A stretch of DNA of 64,000 nucleotides from Salinicoccus sp. RF5 (GCF_020786625.1 NZ_JAJGRC010000003.1:62001-126000); one strand, 5' to 3'; positions 52,909 through 61,988 are shown, numbered from the stretch's first letter. The notes: generated from the letters alone by a model not told the origin. Numbers and translations: made by a program.

Positions 52909-53616
52909 ATGGATTTTAATGCCGTCATGGAGGAACTTGAGGGTCTGGGAAAGGAACGCACGAAGAAGATGTATATATCGAACGGGGCGAAGGAACCTGT
53001 CTTCGGGGTGGCAACGGGTGCCATGAAACCGATGGTGAAGAAGATAAAGATCAACCAGCGGCTTGCAGAACAATTGTATTCGACAGGGAACTATGATGCG
53101 ATGTATTTCGCAGGCATCATTGCAGATTCGAAAGCCATGACGCGGGCGGACTATGACCGTTGGATCGAAGATGCCTATTTCTATATGGTTTCGGATTACG
53201 TGGTGGCGGTCACTTTATCCGAGTCCGACATCGCCCAAGAGGTTGCCGATGAATGGATCGACAGTGGGGAAGAACTGAAGATGTCGGCCGGGTGGAGCTG
53301 CTACTGCTGGCTCCTCGGCAGCCGGAAGGATGAGGTGTTCGAAACCGGCAAGATATCCGGGATGCTCGACAGGGTTGAAGCGGAAATTCATTCAGCCCCC
53401 GAGCGGACGAAGGCTTCCATGAACAACTTCGTCTATACCGTCGCGATATCTTTCCTGCCGCTGCATGACAAGGCGGTCGAGACCGCCGGAAGAGTGGGGA
53501 AGATTGAAATTAGAAGGGAAAACAAAAATCCTGCCATACTGGATGCCCATGGAAATATCCAGAAGCAGGTCGAGAAGGATCGGATCGGCTTCAAAAGGAA
53601 GTATGTAAGGTGCTGA
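52909..53616 (+). CDS. DNA alkylation repair protein, AlkD-like
   Basis: 235 aa, all-helical HEAT-like repeats. Markers include AKEPVFGVATGAMKPMVKKI, AEQLYSTGNYDAMYFAGIIAD, WCCYCW-like SAGWSCYCWLLGS, and the basic C-terminal RENKNPAILDAHGN. The AlkC/AlkD family recognises and removes alkylated bases by trapping an extrahelical lesion. Start ATG 52909 follows AAGGGAG at about 9 bp. A LexA box lies upstream, suggesting DNA-damage control. Confidence 0.75.
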   Translation: MDFNAVMEELEGLGKERTKKMYISNGAKEPVFGVATGAMKPMVKKIKINQRLAEQLYSTGNYDAMYFAGIIADSKAMTRADYDRWIEDAYFYMVSDYVVAVTLSESDIAQEVADEWIDSGEELKMSAGWSCYCWLLGSRKDEVFETGKISGMLDRVEAEIHSAPERTKASMNNFVYTVAISFLPLHDKAVETAGRVGKIEIRRENKNPAILDAHGNIQKQVEKDRIGFKRKYVRC

Positions 53617-53617
53617 A

Positions 53618-54331
53618 TCAGATCGCTGGTGTCCAGTAGTACAGTACGGCCACAATCAGCATGATGATCGGTATCGCTGGAAGCAGGTTCGCCACCCGGA
53701 TGTTCAGGATGCCGAGGAGCCTCAGACCGATGGCGATGATCATGACGCCGCCTGCGCCGGTGATTTCGATGATGAACTGATCCATCAGTTCCGGTGGGAT
53801 GAAGCGGTCGATCTGGGCGGCGAATATCGTGATGGAACCCTGGAACAGGAATACCGGAAAAGCGGAGAAGATGATGCCGATGCCGAGTGCCGAAGTCAGG
53901 AAGATGGACATGATGCCGTCGATCAGCGACTTCGTGAAGAGCACTGTATGATCGCCGCGGAGGCCGCTGTCAAGGGCACCGACGATGCCGACGGCCCCGA
54001 CTACATAGACGAGGGTGGCCGTGACGAAAGCCGCCGCCACCCCGTCTTCCTTTGCCCCGGTCTTCGTCTCGAGCCATATGCCGAAGCGGTTCATCCGCTC
54101 CTCGATGCGCCATCTCTCCCCGAGCATTGCACCGAGTGCGATGCTGACCACAACGATGATGATCCGATTGCTTTCCAGAGCCATGTCGATGCCGAGGACG
54201 AGGACTGTGATCGAGAGTCCCTGGATGATGGTGGTCTTCATGTCCTCATTGATGTTGCGCCAGAATAGGCCGATGAAGCTGCCCGCGATGATCGCCAGGG
54301 CGTTGACCGCAGTACCGAGAAGTGACAGCAT
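53618..54331 (-). CDS. DUF554 family membrane protein
   Basis: 237 aa, about six TM segments. N-terminal GTAVNALAIIAGSFIGLF and GLSITVLVLGIDMAL match the DUF554 (YdfK) pattern, and GALDSGLRGDHTVLFTKSLIDGI carries the central family signature. Function unknown; often described as putative transporter. It is convergent with the AlkD-like gene, with only one base between the stops, and divergent from an SDR gene. Confidence 0.85.
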   Translation of the reverse strand: MLSLLGTAVNALAIIAGSFIGLFWRNINEDMKTTIIQGLSITVLVLGIDMALESNRIIIVVVSIALGAMLGERWRIEERMNRFGIWLETKTGAKEDGVAAAFVTATLVYVVGAVGIVGALDSGLRGDHTVLFTKSLIDGIMSIFLTSALGIGIIFSAFPVFLFQGSITIFAAQIDRFIPPELMDQFIIEITGAGGVMIIAIGLRLLGILNIRVANLLPAIPIIMLIVAVLYYWTPAI

Positions 54332-54532
54332 TGATTTTCCTCATTTCTGTGATGTACGCCACCAGACGGTGTGAAATACTCTGATGACTTTTGATTAGTA
54401 TAAGGATATTACTGGATCGGGCGGTTGTCAAAGGGGAATCAGCAGATCCTCCGGCAGTTTGGGGAAGTTTATGATGCTCTGAAGAGGGAAAAATGGAAGC
54501 ATCATACAAAACGTTAAAGGAGGCAACTATAA

Positions 54533-55318
54533 ATGGCTAAAACCATCATGATTACAGGTGCGGGTTCCGGACTCGGTAAGGGGACGGCGCTCGGATTGGC
54601 AAAAGAGGGACATAAGGTCATCGCTGCTGTAGAGATCCATCCGCAGATCACCGGCCTGAAGGAAGCGGCGGAAGAAGCCGGGGTGGATCTTGAAATCTTC
54701 AAGATGGACATCACAAACCCGGATGATCGGGAACGGATGAAGCGCTATGACTATGATGTATTCGTCGCGAATGCTGCAGTCAATGAAGGCGGCCCGATAT
54801 GGGAAGTGCCGATGTCGGCGCTGAGGCAGCTTTTTGAAGTGAACGTCTTCAGTACCCTTGAGACAGCCCGTATCGCAGCAGAGCACTTCGTCGAAAAGCG
54901 TCAGGGCAAGATCGTCTTCATGTCATCGATGGCCGGGACGATGGCTTCTGCCTATAAGGGACTCTATGCGTCCTCCAAGCATGCCTTGGAAGCCATCGCC
55001 AAATCGCTGAGGCAGGAGATGGAAGAATTCAATGTGCAGGTTGCGACGATCAACCCGGGACCATTCGACACCGGGTTCAATGACCGCGCCGTGGAAGAGA
55101 AGTGGGAATGGTTCGACTCGGAAAAGCACCATACTTCTGTTGAAAACCTGAAGGAGAGCGAGCAGGGACTCGACCAGCAGTATGATCCGCAGATGATGAT
55201 CGACAAGATGGTGGAAGTCATTCCGAAGGACCACCACAAGTTCCGTACCGCATATCCTGAAGATACTGCAGAGAACATGCGCAAGGAAGAACAGGACAAC
55301 TGGGATATCGAGATATAA
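54533..55318 (+). CDS. SDR family oxidoreductase (fourth)
   Basis: 261 aa. TGAGSGLG (residues 8-15), NAAV at the NNAG position, MSSMAG and YASSK. The catalytic Asn region is kept. The C-terminal half (GFNDRAVEEKWEWF) differs from DGG-ending SDRs. AAAGGAGG precedes the ATG. Monocistronic with a strong terminator. Confidence 0.85.
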   Translation: MAKTIMITGAGSGLGKGTALGLAKEGHKVIAAVEIHPQITGLKEAAEEAGVDLEIFKMDITNPDDRERMKRYDYDVFVANAAVNEGGPIWEVPMSALRQLFEVNVFSTLETARIAAEHFVEKRQGKIVFMSSMAGTMASAYKGLYASSKHALEAIAKSLRQEMEEFNVQVATINPGPFDTGFNDRAVEEKWEWFDSEKHHTSVENLKESEQGLDQQYDPQMMIDKMVEVIPKDHHKFRTAYPEDTAENMRKEEQDNWDIEI

Positions 55319-55320
55319 AG

Positions 55321-55359
55321 AAACAGGGTGCAGCACCAAACGGTGCCGCACCCTGTTTT
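55321..55359. terminator. Bidirectional terminator SDR / YitT
   Basis: AAACAGGGTGC and GCACCCTGTTT stem with inner GCACC/GGTGC pairing; TTTT after it. Confidence 0.85.
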
Positions 55360-55367
55360 ACTGTAAT

Positions 55368-56264
55368 CTATACAAATGAACTGCCAAGTACACTGTTCAC
55401 ATCATTTACTACAACGAATGCTTCTTCATCATACTTTTGGATCAGACGCTTGAGGCGTGTCAACTTGGATTTATTGATGACGACATAAAGGATGTCGTTC
55501 TCTTCCCTGGAGTAGAATCCTTTACCGTTCATCATGGTGACGCCCCAGCCGATTTCACTGTTGATCAGCTTGCCGAGCATCTCAGGATTTTTGGAGATGA
55601 TGGTGATGGCCTTCTTCGGATTCATACCTTCTATCATGAAGTCCATGACCTTCACGTTGATGTACATGGCTACAACGGTGAGCAGCACCTGTTCGATCGT
55701 AAGTACCGTCAGGCCGAGTGTGATGACCATGAGGTCGAATATCAATACGGCATTGGCGATCTTCACATCCAGATACTTGTGGGCGATCCTGCCGAGTATC
55801 GCAGAACCTGCTGTGGTTGCCCCGATCCGGATGACGAGCCCGTTGCCGAGTCCGAGGAACAGGCCGCCGAATATCACATTGAGCATCACTTCGTTCGTCT
55901 GCACGACCCACGACTCCGTAATGCCGAGGAATACGGACATCATGATTACTGCGAATATCGTATAGTACATCCCGCGTCTTGAGAGGAATCTGAACCCAAC
56001 AATGAGCAGCAGGCCATTCAGTACGAGTGTGGAGATCGCCGGGGAGATGTCAAACGCATACAGGATTATGATGGCCAGTCCCGATACGCCTCCGTCCCCG
56101 AGATTCCCTGGAATCATGAATAGATTCACACCGATGGAAAAGAGGAAGGCCCCCAATATGACAGCCAGGATATTCATCCATGTCTGCATTGTAAATGCTG
56201 GCGCCAGGCCGGCTTTCACCTTCTCAAAGTTTGTTCTTTCCAGTCTATTTTTGATTATCATCAT
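55368..56264 (-). CDS. YitT family membrane protein, paralogue of the 9517 gene
   Basis: 298 aa. Same two-part layout as its paralogue: TM domain with GVNLFMIPGNLGDGGVSG and IGATTAGSAILGRI, then DUF2179 with PKKAITIIS and GKGFYSREENDILYVVI. The two copies are clearly similar across their length, differing mainly in loops. An AAGGAGGG site lies before two tandem ATG codons. The function is unknown. Convergent with an SDR gene. Confidence 0.85.
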   Translation of the reverse strand: MMIIKNRLERTNFEKVKAGLAPAFTMQTWMNILAVILGAFLFSIGVNLFMIPGNLGDGGVSGLAIIILYAFDISPAISTLVLNGLLLIVGFRFLSRRGMYYTIFAVIMMSVFLGITESWVVQTNEVMLNVIFGGLFLGLGNGLVIRIGATTAGSAILGRIAHKYLDVKIANAVLIFDLMVITLGLTVLTIEQVLLTVVAMYINVKVMDFMIEGMNPKKAITIISKNPEMLGKLINSEIGWGVTMMNGKGFYSREENDILYVVINKSKLTRLKRLIQKYDEEAFVVVNDVNSVLGSSFV

Positions 56265-56589
56265 AACCCTCCTTGTATGTCGCTTGATTAGCTTCGATTC
56301 ATAATACTAGAAAATCATGACAAATTACAATGCCTTTATATATAGTCCTAATTTACAGAATTTTAACGCTGTACCCCTTGGCATGACTGGAGTTTGATAC
56401 ACCTGGGGGTAAGCGCTTCCCAAACCGGATGTTGAATAGTGACAAAGTTGTGACAATATGTAATATGGTTGATGAAGAGGGGGTTTCCACACGGCTGATG
56501 AAGGGTTCCAGGAAGGCGATATTTGTGCCGGGTGCTGAACGGCTGGAAAAATGGTAGGATGTCATCATTCGGACAGATAGGAGGAGACT
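56265..56589. other. Intergenic region, 325 bp
   Basis: AT-rich divergent promoter region of YitT and TauE genes. GGTAAGCGCTTCCC at about 56409 is loosely like a cre site but misses the consensus at the ends. No ORF that I can support, no RNA gene. Confidence 0.4.
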
Positions 56590-57312
56590 ATGGAAATTGC
56601 TGTGTTCATCATGATCATACTGATCGCTTCCATACTGCAGACGAGTACAGGGTTCGGCTTCTCGATATTGGCGACGCCCTTTCTGCTGCTGATATTCGAA
56701 CCTGCTGAAGCGATTCAGATCAATCTGGTCCTGTCCCTCGTCATTTCAGCTGCATTGATCCGGACCATCAGGCAGGACATCGACTATCCGGTACTCAGGC
56801 GTTTCATATCAGGCAGTGTCATTGGCCTTTTCATCGGAATAGGCCTCTTTCTGATGGCGGACATCGATGGATTGAAGCGTGTCATCGGCATCATCATCCT
56901 TGCATTGACGCTGCTTCTGCTCTTCAATTTCCGTATAGAGAGGAAGAAGGGCAGGGATTTCTTCGCGGGAGGCATCGCAGGCTCCCTTACGACCAGCATC
57001 GGCATGCCTGGACCACCGCTGCTTCTGTACTTCTCAGGGACAGACAGCCTGAAGGAGAAGGTGAGGGGGACGACGCTCGCATTCTATCTCTTCATCTATG
57101 CAGTGAGCCTTCTCATCCAGGTCGTCTTTGCCGGTACCGGACCAGTCGTATGGACCGCAAGCCTATGGGGGCTGCCCCTGGTTTTTATTGGACTGTATAT
57201 AGGCCAGATGCTCTTCAGATACATCAACCAGAAAGGCTTCCGCATATTTACATACATCATCCTGGCGGCTACAGGCAGCTATCTCCTTCTCGATAGTTTC
57301 GGGATGCTTTAG
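56590..57312 (+). CDS. Sulfite exporter TauE/SafE family protein
   Basis: 240 aa, eight TM segments. The family glycine/proline signature is QTSTGFGFSILATPFLLL near the N-terminus and GGIAGSLTTSIGMPGPPLLLYF in the middle. It likely exports an organic or inorganic anion such as sulfite, sulfoacetate or thiosulfate. AGGAGG stands before the ATG. The TsdA-like cytochrome gene 1 kb downstream makes a sulfur-oxyanion role plausible. Confidence 0.85.
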   Translation: MEIAVFIMIILIASILQTSTGFGFSILATPFLLLIFEPAEAIQINLVLSLVISAALIRTIRQDIDYPVLRRFISGSVIGLFIGIGLFLMADIDGLKRVIGIIILALTLLLLFNFRIERKKGRDFFAGGIAGSLTTSIGMPGPPLLLYFSGTDSLKEKVRGTTLAFYLFIYAVSLLIQVVFAGTGPVVWTASLWGLPLVFIGLYIGQMLFRYINQKGFRIFTYIILAATGSYLLLDSFGML

Positions 57313-57345
57313 AGGAGGGTGTAATAGAGCGGCCGAAGGCAAAAA

Positions 57346-57388
57346 ACTGCCCCGGATCTGTAAGGACAGAACCGGGGCAGTCTTATTC
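57346..57388. terminator. Bidirectional terminator TauE / SDR
   Basis: ACTGCCCCGG/CCGGGGCAGT outer stem and TCTGT/ACAGA inner stem; A-tract on the left, T-rich on the right. Confidence 0.85.
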
Positions 57389-57407
57389 GATATGCTTTTA
57401 AGTGATG

Positions 57408-58145
57408 TTATTGCGCAGTGAAGCCGCCGTCGACGGTCAGCGTATTTCCTGTCATGAAGCTGGAATCATCTGAAGCGAGGAACAATGCCGCTTTGGCCAT
57501 TTCCTCGGACTGGCCGAGACGACCCATCGGTGTGATCTCGGAAAGTGTCTTCTTCTGATCTTCCGGAATGATCGGCGTGTCGATGAAGCCCGGACACAGT
57601 GCGTTGACACGGATGTTCTTTGCTGCATATTCGACACCGAGGGAGCGTGTGAGGTTGATGACGCCGCCCTTGGCTGCATTGTATGCTGCAGAGCCCGGTG
57701 CGCCGATCCAGCCGTACATTGAAGCGGTGTTGACGATGACCCCTTCACCCTGCTCAAGGAAGTGCTTGATGGCATGTTGTGCGAACAGGAATACCGCATC
57801 CAGATCGACATTAACGGTCTTGCGGTATTCGGCATAAGGGACTTCATGCGTCGGTTTCACCGCTCCGATTCCTGCGTTGTTGAAGAGGATGTCCACGCGG
57901 CCGAATTTCTTGATTGTCTTATTGAATACATTTTCCGCATCCGCTTCGCTCGTCACATCCGCTCTGATGAAGATGGCTTCATGACCGTTGGATGTATACT
58001 CTGAAGCAACCTCCTGGCCCTTCTCTTCATCCATGTCGACGAGTATGAGCTTGGCGCCTTCGGCTGCGAACAGATCTGCAGACGCCTTCCCGATGCCTGA
58101 AATTCCACCTGTGATGATCGTTACTTTGTCCTGTAGCTTACCCAT
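57408..58145 (-). CDS. SDR family oxidoreductase (fifth)
   Basis: 245 aa. TGGISGIG, NNAG, NTASMYG, YNAAK and DGGFTAQ. Asp in LVDMDEEKG favours NAD. ACAGGAGG stands 5 bp before ATG 58145. It converges with the TauE gene. The catalytic core is complete. It lies downstream of the tsdA-like gene on the same strand with a weak hairpin between them (58203-58221). Confidence 0.85.
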   Translation of the reverse strand: MGKLQDKVTIITGGISGIGKASADLFAAEGAKLILVDMDEEKGQEVASEYTSNGHEAIFIRADVTSEADAENVFNKTIKKFGRVDILFNNAGIGAVKPTHEVPYAEYRKTVNVDLDAVFLFAQHAIKHFLEQGEGVIVNTASMYGWIGAPGSAAYNAAKGGVINLTRSLGVEYAAKNIRVNALCPGFIDTPIIPEDQKKTLSEITPMGRLGQSEEMAKAALFLASDDSSFMTGNTLTVDGGFTAQ

Positions 58146-58227
58146 GATTGACCTCCTGTAATTTTTAATCATATTCAACATGACACTGGACGATCGGAAG
58201 CACAGGAAACCTGCTTTCCTGAAGTTT

Positions 58228-59112
58228 CTATTCTGCTTCGACCTGCTTGAAATCCGTCCAGTCCATGAGGTTCTCCTTCAATGCTTCCCTTTTTTCCTTC
58301 GTTATATAGTCGCCAGGTCCATCGCCGTTCGGGAATCCTCTTTCTCCTTCGAATTCAGGGCGGTCCTGCATCAGGATGTATGCGGCGATGTTCGAAGCTT
58401 CCTGTTCACTTAAAGTACCGCCTTCCCCTTTTGGCATGTAGTTCTTGATATAGTACTGCAGCTTTGAAATCCTGGACAGCCCGGCGCCGTCATTGAATGA
58501 GTCCGGTCCCCAAAGGGCAGGGCCGGTGTTCGCTGCTTCCGGGCCGGATTGGCCGTGGCAGCTGAGGCAGTTGTATCGGGCGAGGTCTTGGGCGCCCTGT
58601 TCAACATTGGGAGCCGGCACGCTTTCTGCTGTATGCTGGACCGTCATGAATTCATACTGGTCCGGTGAATCGATATCCTTGCTCAAGTACTCATAATAGC
58701 TGATGAATGCTTCCATTTCCTCACTTTCGGGATCGATCGGTTTGCCGTTCATGCTTCTTGAGAAGCATCCGTTGATCCGCTCTTCAAGACTGACTTCCTT
58801 ACCTGCACGCGCCATGTACTTCGGATATTTCTCCGTCACACCCACAAACGTAAGGTCCTTGGTCCTGCCCGCTCCGGCATGGCAGCTGACACAGCTCAAG
58901 TTGTTGCCGACATTTTCAGGAAGCAGGAGATGCGTGTCGGTATTGAGCTTCTCCCCATATTTGATCTTCTCCTGTTCCGCCTCGCTGAACTCCGAGAGGG
59001 GCGGACGGATCGTGGACATGTCCACTTCTTCTTCGATTGATGCTTCGTCATTTGAACAGGCCCCTAGAAAAATCAGCAGGGCGGGGACGAGTAGAATGAA
59101 TTTGATTTTCAT
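58228..59112 (-). CDS. TsdA-like diheme cytochrome c lipoprotein
   Basis: 294 aa. A lipoprotein signal ends LGAC (Cys at about residue 19), anchoring the protein outside the membrane. Two heme motifs are present: CVSCH (about 74) and CLSCH (about 180). Between them is RINGCFSRSMNGKPI, the hallmark of thiosulfate dehydrogenases (TsdA), where this Cys acts as axial ligand of the first heme. The expected reaction is interconversion of thiosulfate and tetrathionate, with electrons passed to the respiratory chain. ATG 59112 follows AAAGGTGG. Confidence 0.8.
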   Translation of the reverse strand: MKIKFILLVPALLIFLGACSNDEASIEEEVDMSTIRPPLSEFSEAEQEKIKYGEKLNTDTHLLLPENVGNNLSCVSCHAGAGRTKDLTFVGVTEKYPKYMARAGKEVSLEERINGCFSRSMNGKPIDPESEEMEAFISYYEYLSKDIDSPDQYEFMTVQHTAESVPAPNVEQGAQDLARYNCLSCHGQSGPEAANTGPALWGPDSFNDGAGLSRISKLQYYIKNYMPKGEGGTLSEQEASNIAAYILMQDRPEFEGERGFPNGDGPGDYITKEKREALKENLMDWTDFKQVEAE

Positions 59113-59490
59113 GACTGGTACCACCTTTATATATGTTGATTTATTGCTGTATTTTAAGGTGAAGAGCTGCCTTTACAATCCTCAATTTTCAAGTGAATAT
59201 CTTTTAATGTATACCTTTTATGTAAAGATTGAGAATATTTGAACACACTTTCATTATATTGTATTGTGCAACTTTTATCAATATGATTTTAATTGAAGAT
59301 ACATCTTAAAAGCATCCCTATAGTCTGCATGTACGGATTAAAAAATATATAATTGAATATGGAAAGTGAATATGGAAAGAGATGCTCATCCCTGTGCAGA
59401 ACCATTGAACATTCCCTCTATAATAGGTGGTTTCGACTGCTCGGGATAGGGAAGTTAGAAAATGAATTGATCAGCAGAAGGGGGCATTCG
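59113..59490. other. Intergenic region, 378 bp
   Basis: Very AT-rich (59150-59350). It should contain the tsdA promoter on the minus strand and the 59491 promoter on the plus strand. An open frame from 59353 runs into the 59491 gene but lacks a ribosome site. I see no RNA gene or repeat. Confidence 0.5.
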
Positions 59491-60114
59491 ATGAAGGTAT
59501 GCGTTTTTGGCGGTGGTGAAGCGGTAGGCGAGCATGTTGTGAAGTTTCTTGATGCAGCAGGACATGATGCCGCAACGATGGCGGAAACTGAGAACAGGGC
59601 GGAAGAACTGAAGATGCATGGTGCAGCAGAGGTGTTCATTTCTGAATCAGGGGATTTCTCCAAAGCGCTTGCCGGTGCCGATGCACTCATCTACATGCCG
59701 GGCGCAGGATCCGGTGCAGCTGAAAGCCAGGATGCACTGGTGGATCATGATGCCGTGAGTGCTGCACTTGAGGCGGCTCAGCGGGAGCAGGTCGGGCGCA
59801 TCGTCTACTTGAGTGCCGTCCGCACGGATGAACCTGAGGAAACGAAGGAGACGGGAGGCAAGCATAAGCCGGAAGCATGGATGGAGGAGAGCGGACTCAC
59901 CTACACGGTCATACGGGTCTCTAAAGCCGTCAGTAAGCCGGGGAAGGGCACGGTTAAAGCGGCAGAGTCGCTCGATGGAGAGGACGCTGAGATGCCGTAT
60001 GAAGATGTGGCGGTCGTCCTTGTGGAGGCATTGGATAATGAAAATACATTCCGTAAGACATTTGAAGTGACAGCCGGGGAGACCGTGATAAAAGAGGCTT
60101 TGGATGCGCTATAA
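59491..60114 (+). CDS. NAD(P)-binding atypical SDR (YhfK-like)
   Basis: 207 aa. N-terminal CVFGGGEAVGEHVVKFL has a variant glycine motif (GGGEAVG). LIYMPGAGSGAA and IVYLSAVRT mark strands four and five, as in NAD(P)H-binding YhfK/NmrA-like proteins. The catalytic Tyr-Lys pair is not evident, so it may be a redox sensor or reductase of the atypical class. AGAAGGGGG lies about 7 bp before ATG 59491. 34 bp ahead of the GltB-domain gene, likely co-transcribed. Confidence 0.75.
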   Translation: MKVCVFGGGEAVGEHVVKFLDAAGHDAATMAETENRAEELKMHGAAEVFISESGDFSKALAGADALIYMPGAGSGAAESQDALVDHDAVSAALEAAQREQVGRIVYLSAVRTDEPEETKETGGKHKPEAWMEESGLTYTVIRVSKAVSKPGKGTVKAAESLDGEDAEMPYEDVAVVLVEALDNENTFRKTFEVTAGETVIKEALDAL

Positions 60115-60148
60115 ATGATAAGGTATATGAAAAGGAAAGGGGATTCAT

Positions 60149-61729
60149 ATGGGAAAGATAACGAAATATCTGCCGTCGGCGATCATGACGTCTTCGGTCG
60201 CCGCGCCGCTGGCCTATATGGCTTATATGTATCAGAAAGATGACCGGCAGCAACAGCACGCGATTCTGCGCAACTTCCCGCTGCTCGGGCGTGTACGGTA
60301 TATATCCGAACATGTCGGGCCGGAACTGAGGCAGTACCTTTTTGCAGAGGATAATGAAGGGGAGCCGTTCTCAAGACTCGAGTTCCAGAACGTGGTCAAG
60401 GCGGGAAAATACAATGAACGGCTGCTCGGCTTCGGTTCCGACCGGGACTTCAAGGAAGAAGGCTATTTCATAAGGAACAGCGTATTTCCAAAGCTTGAGA
60501 CCGAAATGCGGATCGACAATACACAGAAGACGAATACTTATAAATACATCGTCGACAATGAGGGGCTATTCTCCCGCAAGGAGCATCGTGAGGAAGCACA
60601 GGCCGATCCATATCTTCTGCGGGATGAGGACGCAATCGTGCTCGGAGAGGGCAGGTGCAGACAGCCATTCCATGTCAAAGGACAGGTCGGCATGTCCGGA
60701 ATGAGCTATGGTGCGCTTGGCGAACGGGCGATCACCGCACTCTCGAGAGGGCTGGCTATTGCCGGCGGCACGTGGATGAACACCGGCGAAGGCGGGATAT
60801 CCGACCATCACCTGGCCGGCAATGCGGACCTCATGATGCAGATCGGGCCGGGACTTTTCGGCGTCCGGACACCAGGCGGGGAATTCTCCTGGGACGCCTT
60901 CAGGGAAAAGGCGGAGATGGAGCAGGTGAAGGCCTTTGAAATCAAGCTTGCCCAGGGTGCCAAGACCCGGGGTGGCCACCTTGAAGGGAATAAGGTTACT
61001 GAAGAGATCGCCAGGATCCGGTTGATCGAACCGGGGAAGACCGTCAACAGTCCGAACCGTTTCGTCGAATACGATTCCTTCCCGAAGCTGTTCGACTTCA
61101 TAGAGGAGCTGCGTGAAGTCGGCGGAAAGCCGGTGGGGATGAAGATCGTGGTGGGCGATAGTGAGAGCCTGGAAGAGATGGCCCAGATCATGAAGGAATC
61201 GGGGAAGGGCCCGGACTTCATCACCATCGACGGCGGTGAAGGCGGTACGGGTGCGACGTATCAGGAGCTTGCGGACTCCGTCGGTCTGCCGATCATGACC
61301 GCACTGCCGATCGTCGATGAGGTGCTTCGCGCATACGATATACGGGACCGCGTCAAACTGATTGCCTCCGGCAAGCTCATTACGCCCGACAAGGCGGCCA
61401 TCGCGCTTGCGATGGGGGCGGATCTCATCCATATCGCACGCGGCTTCATGATCAGCGTGGGCTGCATCATGGCCGAAGTCTGCCATACCAATACATGTCC
61501 GGTCGGTGTAGCGACGACCGACGATAAGCTTCAGGAAGGACTCATCGTGGATGAGAAGCTCTACCGTGTCACCAACTATGTCACTTCGATGCGTGCCGGA
61601 CTGTTCAATGTAGCCGCCGCTGCCGGGGTCGATTCACCGACCAAGATCGAGCGGAAGCATATCGTCTATAAGGATGGACAGGGTCGCATTTCATCAGTGG
61701 AAAGCATGATGGAGAAGCTTCAAAAATAA
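60149..61729 (+). CDS. FMN-binding glutamate synthase family protein (YerD-like)
   Basis: 526 aa. A TM segment at residues 8-24 anchors the N-terminus. The central GltS FMN/substrate domain is recognised by MSGMSYGALGERAITALSRG, GEGGISDHH, MKIVVGDSES, IDGGEGGTGATY and GADLIHIARGFMISVGC, followed by cysteines in CHTNTCPVGVAT for a 3Fe-4S cluster. It lacks the glutaminase domain, so it is not a full glutamate synthase. It may accept ammonia or reduce another substrate. GGAAAGGGG precedes the ATG. Confidence 0.85.
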   Translation: MGKITKYLPSAIMTSSVAAPLAYMAYMYQKDDRQQQHAILRNFPLLGRVRYISEHVGPELRQYLFAEDNEGEPFSRLEFQNVVKAGKYNERLLGFGSDRDFKEEGYFIRNSVFPKLETEMRIDNTQKTNTYKYIVDNEGLFSRKEHREEAQADPYLLRDEDAIVLGEGRCRQPFHVKGQVGMSGMSYGALGERAITALSRGLAIAGGTWMNTGEGGISDHHLAGNADLMMQIGPGLFGVRTPGGEFSWDAFREKAEMEQVKAFEIKLAQGAKTRGGHLEGNKVTEEIARIRLIEPGKTVNSPNRFVEYDSFPKLFDFIEELREVGGKPVGMKIVVGDSESLEEMAQIMKESGKGPDFITIDGGEGGTGATYQELADSVGLPIMTALPIVDEVLRAYDIRDRVKLIASGKLITPDKAAIALAMGADLIHIARGFMISVGCIMAEVCHTNTCPVGVATTDDKLQEGLIVDEKLYRVTNYVTSMRAGLFNVAAAAGVDSPTKIERKHIVYKDGQGRISSVESMMEKLQK

Positions 61730-61752
61730 ACATTTGATATAGGGGGGATCTT

Positions 61753-61941
61753 TTGGAACAGGTGGTATTCCTCATCGCCCTCACGTCATTTCTGCTTGCG
61801 CTCATATTTCTGGGCGTGAACATCATAAGGCTGGGATTCATGCCGGCCCTTTCAATCAGGACACGACTGTCCCAACTGGCATTGGTGTTTATGGGGATCT
61901 ATGTCATCTTCCTGATTTCATTTCTCGTGATGGTAAATTGA
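61753..61941 (+). CDS. Small two-TM membrane protein
   Basis: 62 aa. TM segments at residues 4-24 and 41-60. TTG start, supported by GGGGGGAT just upstream. It follows the GltB-domain gene by 23 bp and is probably the last gene of that operon. Family not recognised. Confidence 0.6.
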   Translation: MEQVVFLIALTSFLLALIFLGVNIIRLGFMPALSIRTRLSQLALVFMGIYVIFLISFLVMVN

Positions 61942-61988
61942 TGCTTATTTTCTAGACTCTCTGAACGGAGAAAGCAGAACAGTAACTG

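Noticed and set aside
56409-56422. cre-like sequence upstream of the TauE gene
   Set aside because: GGTAAGCGCTTCCC fails the first positions of the consensus.
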